From: Nymphaea colorata
Lineage: Eukaryota > Streptophyta > Magnoliopsida > Nymphaeales > Nymphaeaceae
Length of the DNA: 64,000 bases
Direction: 5' to 3'
Assembly: GCF_008831285.2 (NCBI RefSeq)
Contig: NC_045149.1
Span: 9,266,417-9,330,416 of the forward strand
The translations under genes and the position numbers were made by a program. Below are positions 61,442 through 64,000 of this stretch, piece by piece (within the stretch, counting starts at the first letter, position 1; each line of letters starts with the position of its first letter). The notes beneath the pieces are model-generated. The model saw only the letters and a program-made list of their open reading frames with translations, did no database searches and was not told where the DNA came from.

Positions 61442-63337
61442 GATAAAATGTTTGTTCAGCTCAGATCTAGTTTGCGAGGACCTCTAAAGTTTATTCTTTG
61501 TGTTTTGACTGGATCAACTCGAAGGTCTGATAGCATTTTCATTCTTTTCAGGTTTGATCATCCTAAGCAATGCTCTTATACACTTCTTCATTTTGTCTTT
61601 TAGATTGGTGGAATTAATTCATCGCTGCTATCCGTTGAGAAGACACCTAGTATTCCAATTATCTCCACATACCCAACAATAATCTTTGGGTTGGATGTGC
61701 CTCATGGATCTCTGGGGTCATTCTGATGTCTTCCATTGTTGCTGTAACGATTCTTTGTGCTATTCCTTCTAAAGTCATTATTATATTTTTTTGACATCTG
61801 TTTAGTACACAACTTCCTAATTATTATTGTTTATATAGTCCTAATGAAGCTTTGATATGAATATACTTGGGCTTGTGTAACAATAGGTTGTTGACTCGCG
61901 TGACTGGCCTCTAATTTCTAGTTATAGAGCAGCTTTGAGGACACAATCACCTCACGTTGAAATGATTGATTCTCTATTGAAGCCTTATCAAGATAAGAAA
62001 ACTGATCTTGGAATGCCAGGACCTCCAGAGTTTATTCTTTGTGTTTTGTCTGAATCAACTAGAAGGTTTCATAACATTTTCATTCTTTTCAGGTTTGATC
62101 AGCTTAAGAAATGTGCTTATACACTTCTCATTTTGTCTTTCAGCTTGGTGGAATTAATTCATTGCTATCCATTGAGAAGACACCTAGTATTCCAATTACC
62201 TCCACATACCCAACAATAATCTTTGGGTTGAATGTCTCCGGGTCATTCTGACATGCCTTCCATTGCAGCTGTAACAATTCTTTGTGCTATTCCTTCTCAA
62301 GCCATATGCAATATTTTGTTGACATATGTTTAGTGTATAGCTTCCTAACTCTTATTGTTTATTAGTCCTAATGTTTGTGTAATAATAGGTTGTTAACTAG
62401 CGTGACTGGCCACTAATTTCTAGCCACAGAGCAACTTTGAGGACACAGTTACCTCATGTTGGAATGATCGATTCTCTATTGAAGCCTTCTCAGGATTTAG
62501 AAAATTGATCTTGGAATTATCAAGTTGAGTTAACTAATTCAAAGAAAACAAGAAAAGATGATCATTTTCAGTAAAGATAATTTTGGCTCCCTCTTCTCCT
62601 CTTTCTTAGATTCTTAATTTAAATTTGTGGTTTAAGATCTATTTAATATTTCATTTATGAATTCATTCGAGGATGGCGTTAGTGAGTCTCAACTCAATCA
62701 AGTTCTAGATATTGAATTGGAGCAGATGATCGAGGTACCTCTATTGGCCTAAGATCACTCTCATTGTTGATCAGAAGAATCACTGCATCAAGCTTTTTCA
62801 AAATAGTCCAGAAAATGTCCCAGGTAGTATGCTGACTTGAACAAATGTTCCACCTTTTTTGTTAATTTGTTTTGTTTTAGGGGTTGTTTCATAGAATTTC
62901 TTGAATATCATAATTTGTTTCATGTACGCTGTTGTAGGCACTACTGGGGACAAAAAAAATTTGCCATCCTCGGAATTTTGACATCTACAGGTGTGCTCTT
63001 GCGGGAAGGATTTGTCTTCTCATTTTCTCCAGTATATATTTTATGTGCTTATGTTGTTATTTTAAAACCATCTTAGTGGAGCAAGTAGAAGAGAAGCAGG
63101 TAAGAACATATATTAAGTGCACCTTGACTACCACTGGTCTTACAGAAATATCTGATCAGCTACACAGAGAACCTGATTAGCTACACAAGAAACCTAACCT
63201 AGTCATAAGATCTTTTCAAGTCTCGAGTCCTTTGTAGATGAACACAAAAACTGACCTAAGTTCATAGATCACATGGGTTTTATAGTCTAATTGCTCATTT
63301 TTTAATCATGTATCCAGGTTACGTTGAACATAAATTG

Positions 63338-63528
63338 TGTACCAACCCAACCCACTCTTGTGCACGGGCCCCTGGTTCGACGGATCCCAACCCGCCCTCT
63401 AACAGTTTCGACTCCAACCTCAAAAAAACTAAGAACCAGGACTATCATCTCATTAATGACCTCCCTTTATAAGCCATTCAAGATCCTTCACAATCTTCAA
63501 TACGAGACTAAATTTTTGAGGTATTATA
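63338..63528 (-). mobile_element. Solo LTR / TRIM-like 191-bp element (second copy)
   Basis: Reverse-oriented homologue of 3769-3958, flanked by AATTG at 63333-63337 and 63529-63533. Shared blocks include TTTAGTCTCGTATTGAAGAT, GTCATTAATGAGATGAT and GGGCGGGTTGGGATCCG. The same length and ends as the first copy, with an independent target duplication, define the element. Confidence 0.8.
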
Positions 63529-63533
63529 AATTG

Positions 63534-64000
63534 CCTCAGATTGAGAGGCATCAAGTTCAATTTCCTTTTCTAAAAAAGCAACTAAAGAAGAGTTAAAATT
63601 TCAGACATGAACTCTAAAGCTTCATTGAGGATGACGAGTTATGGAGTGGGAGAGTCAGCATGTGGTGCCACATTGTAATAATTTTATAATAAGCTATACT
63701 AACTTCTTAGTATAAATAGTGATCTTTAATTTTCTTCACAGTGACAAATTGTGATATATTTCTAATATATACAATGCATTATGCCTACTAACTGCTTATT
63801 TTGATGAAGTATCACACCATACTCCATGTAGCTTCAAGTTGTAATACACTTTTCTTAAACGTAATAGAAGCCGTGGCGAGGGAACTATCCTTCATCTGAA
63901 GAGGAACATGTATATCAAGTATGAAGATCATATACAAGAGAAACATGAACATGTTTCATGTATATCAAAGAATGTCGATCAAATAACAGTTTCTTATTTA
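63534..64000. other. Right edge, no feature recognised
   Basis: AT-rich sequence without a supported gene or repeat boundary. If the AGO-like pseudogene kept its last exons they would be expected here or beyond, but no ARGONAUTE C-terminal motif was seen. Confidence 0.5.

Larger units (their letters stand above)
56105..63020 (+). pseudogene. ARGONAUTE (AGO4/6-clade) PIWI-domain pseudogene, split by a copia element
   Basis: Remnant of an ARGONAUTE that would have carried small RNAs, probably in RNA-directed DNA methylation. Pieces in order on the plus strand: RVDK (to 56131) continued after the copia insert as MFVQLRSS...KFILCVL (61447-61525); GGINSS..SVEKTPSIPII (61604-61770); VVDSRDWPLISSYRAALRTQ (61887-62016). 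The block then repeats: PGPPEFILCVL (from 62018), LGGINSLLSIEKTPSIP (62144-62300), RDWPLISSHRATLRTQ (62399-62520). These follow: FEDGVSESQLNQVLDIELEQ (62666-62734), KITLIVDQKNHCIKLFQ (62751-62823), and KICHPRNFDIYRCALAG after a frameshift in an A-run (62938-63012). GVSESQ, IVxQKNH and CHPxNxD are family PIWI motifs. KLFQ..PENVP recalls AGO6. In-frame stops, indels and the insertion show that it is dead. No N-terminal, PAZ or final exons were found. Confidence 0.85.

Overview
The window is nuclear DNA of a flowering plant. The coding genes are broken by many GT-AG introns, some over 3 kb. They belong to plant-specific or plastid-targeted families, and the rest is AT-rich sequence with long (AT)n runs, non-autonomous DNA transposons and LTR elements. 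I cannot name the species; nothing seen fixes the lineage below angiosperm.

Four protein-coding genes were rebuilt exon by exon by matching conserved family motifs and splice phase. (1) Minus strand, from about 11,625 off the left edge: a SEX4-type plastid phosphoglucan phosphatase (starch breakdown), with its last exon(s) outside the window. (2) Minus strand, 16,437 to 14,097: a complete 3-exon, 130-residue CDC25-like / ACR2-type rhodanese-fold phosphatase or arsenate reductase. (3) Plus strand, 17,740 to 26,041: a complete 10-exon, 422-residue SVR1-type plastid rRNA pseudouridine synthase (RsuA/RluB family). Genes 2 and 3 stand head to head, 1.3 kb apart. (4) Minus strand, 37,897 to 31,535: a complete 10-exon, 1354-residue ABCB1/PGP1-type auxin-transport ABC protein.

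The right end (56.1-63.0 kb) holds a broken ARGONAUTE gene of the AGO4/6 clade. PIWI-domain exons remain in the right order on the plus strand. They carry stops, frameshifts and an internal tandem duplication of about 0.5 kb, and a 5.3-kb Ty1/copia element (56,132-61,441, opposite orientation, GATAA target duplication) is inserted in one exon. Two solo copies of a 190-bp LTR-like element, each with its own 5-bp target duplication, lie at 3,769-3,958 and 63,338-63,528.

At least six hAT-like non-autonomous elements were delimited by 8-bp target duplications: 3,404-4,384; 4,475-5,494; 21,514-22,644; 40,014-40,173; 41,618-42,109; 52,797-53,272. Two sit in the large SEX4 intron and one in an SVR1 intron. 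A perfect 113-bp inverted repeat with an 11-base loop (27,878-28,114) is the most striking structure outside genes. The stretch 38-56 kb carries no gene I can support; it holds repeats, microsatellites and tandem duplications. No tRNA, rRNA or CRISPR array was recognised.
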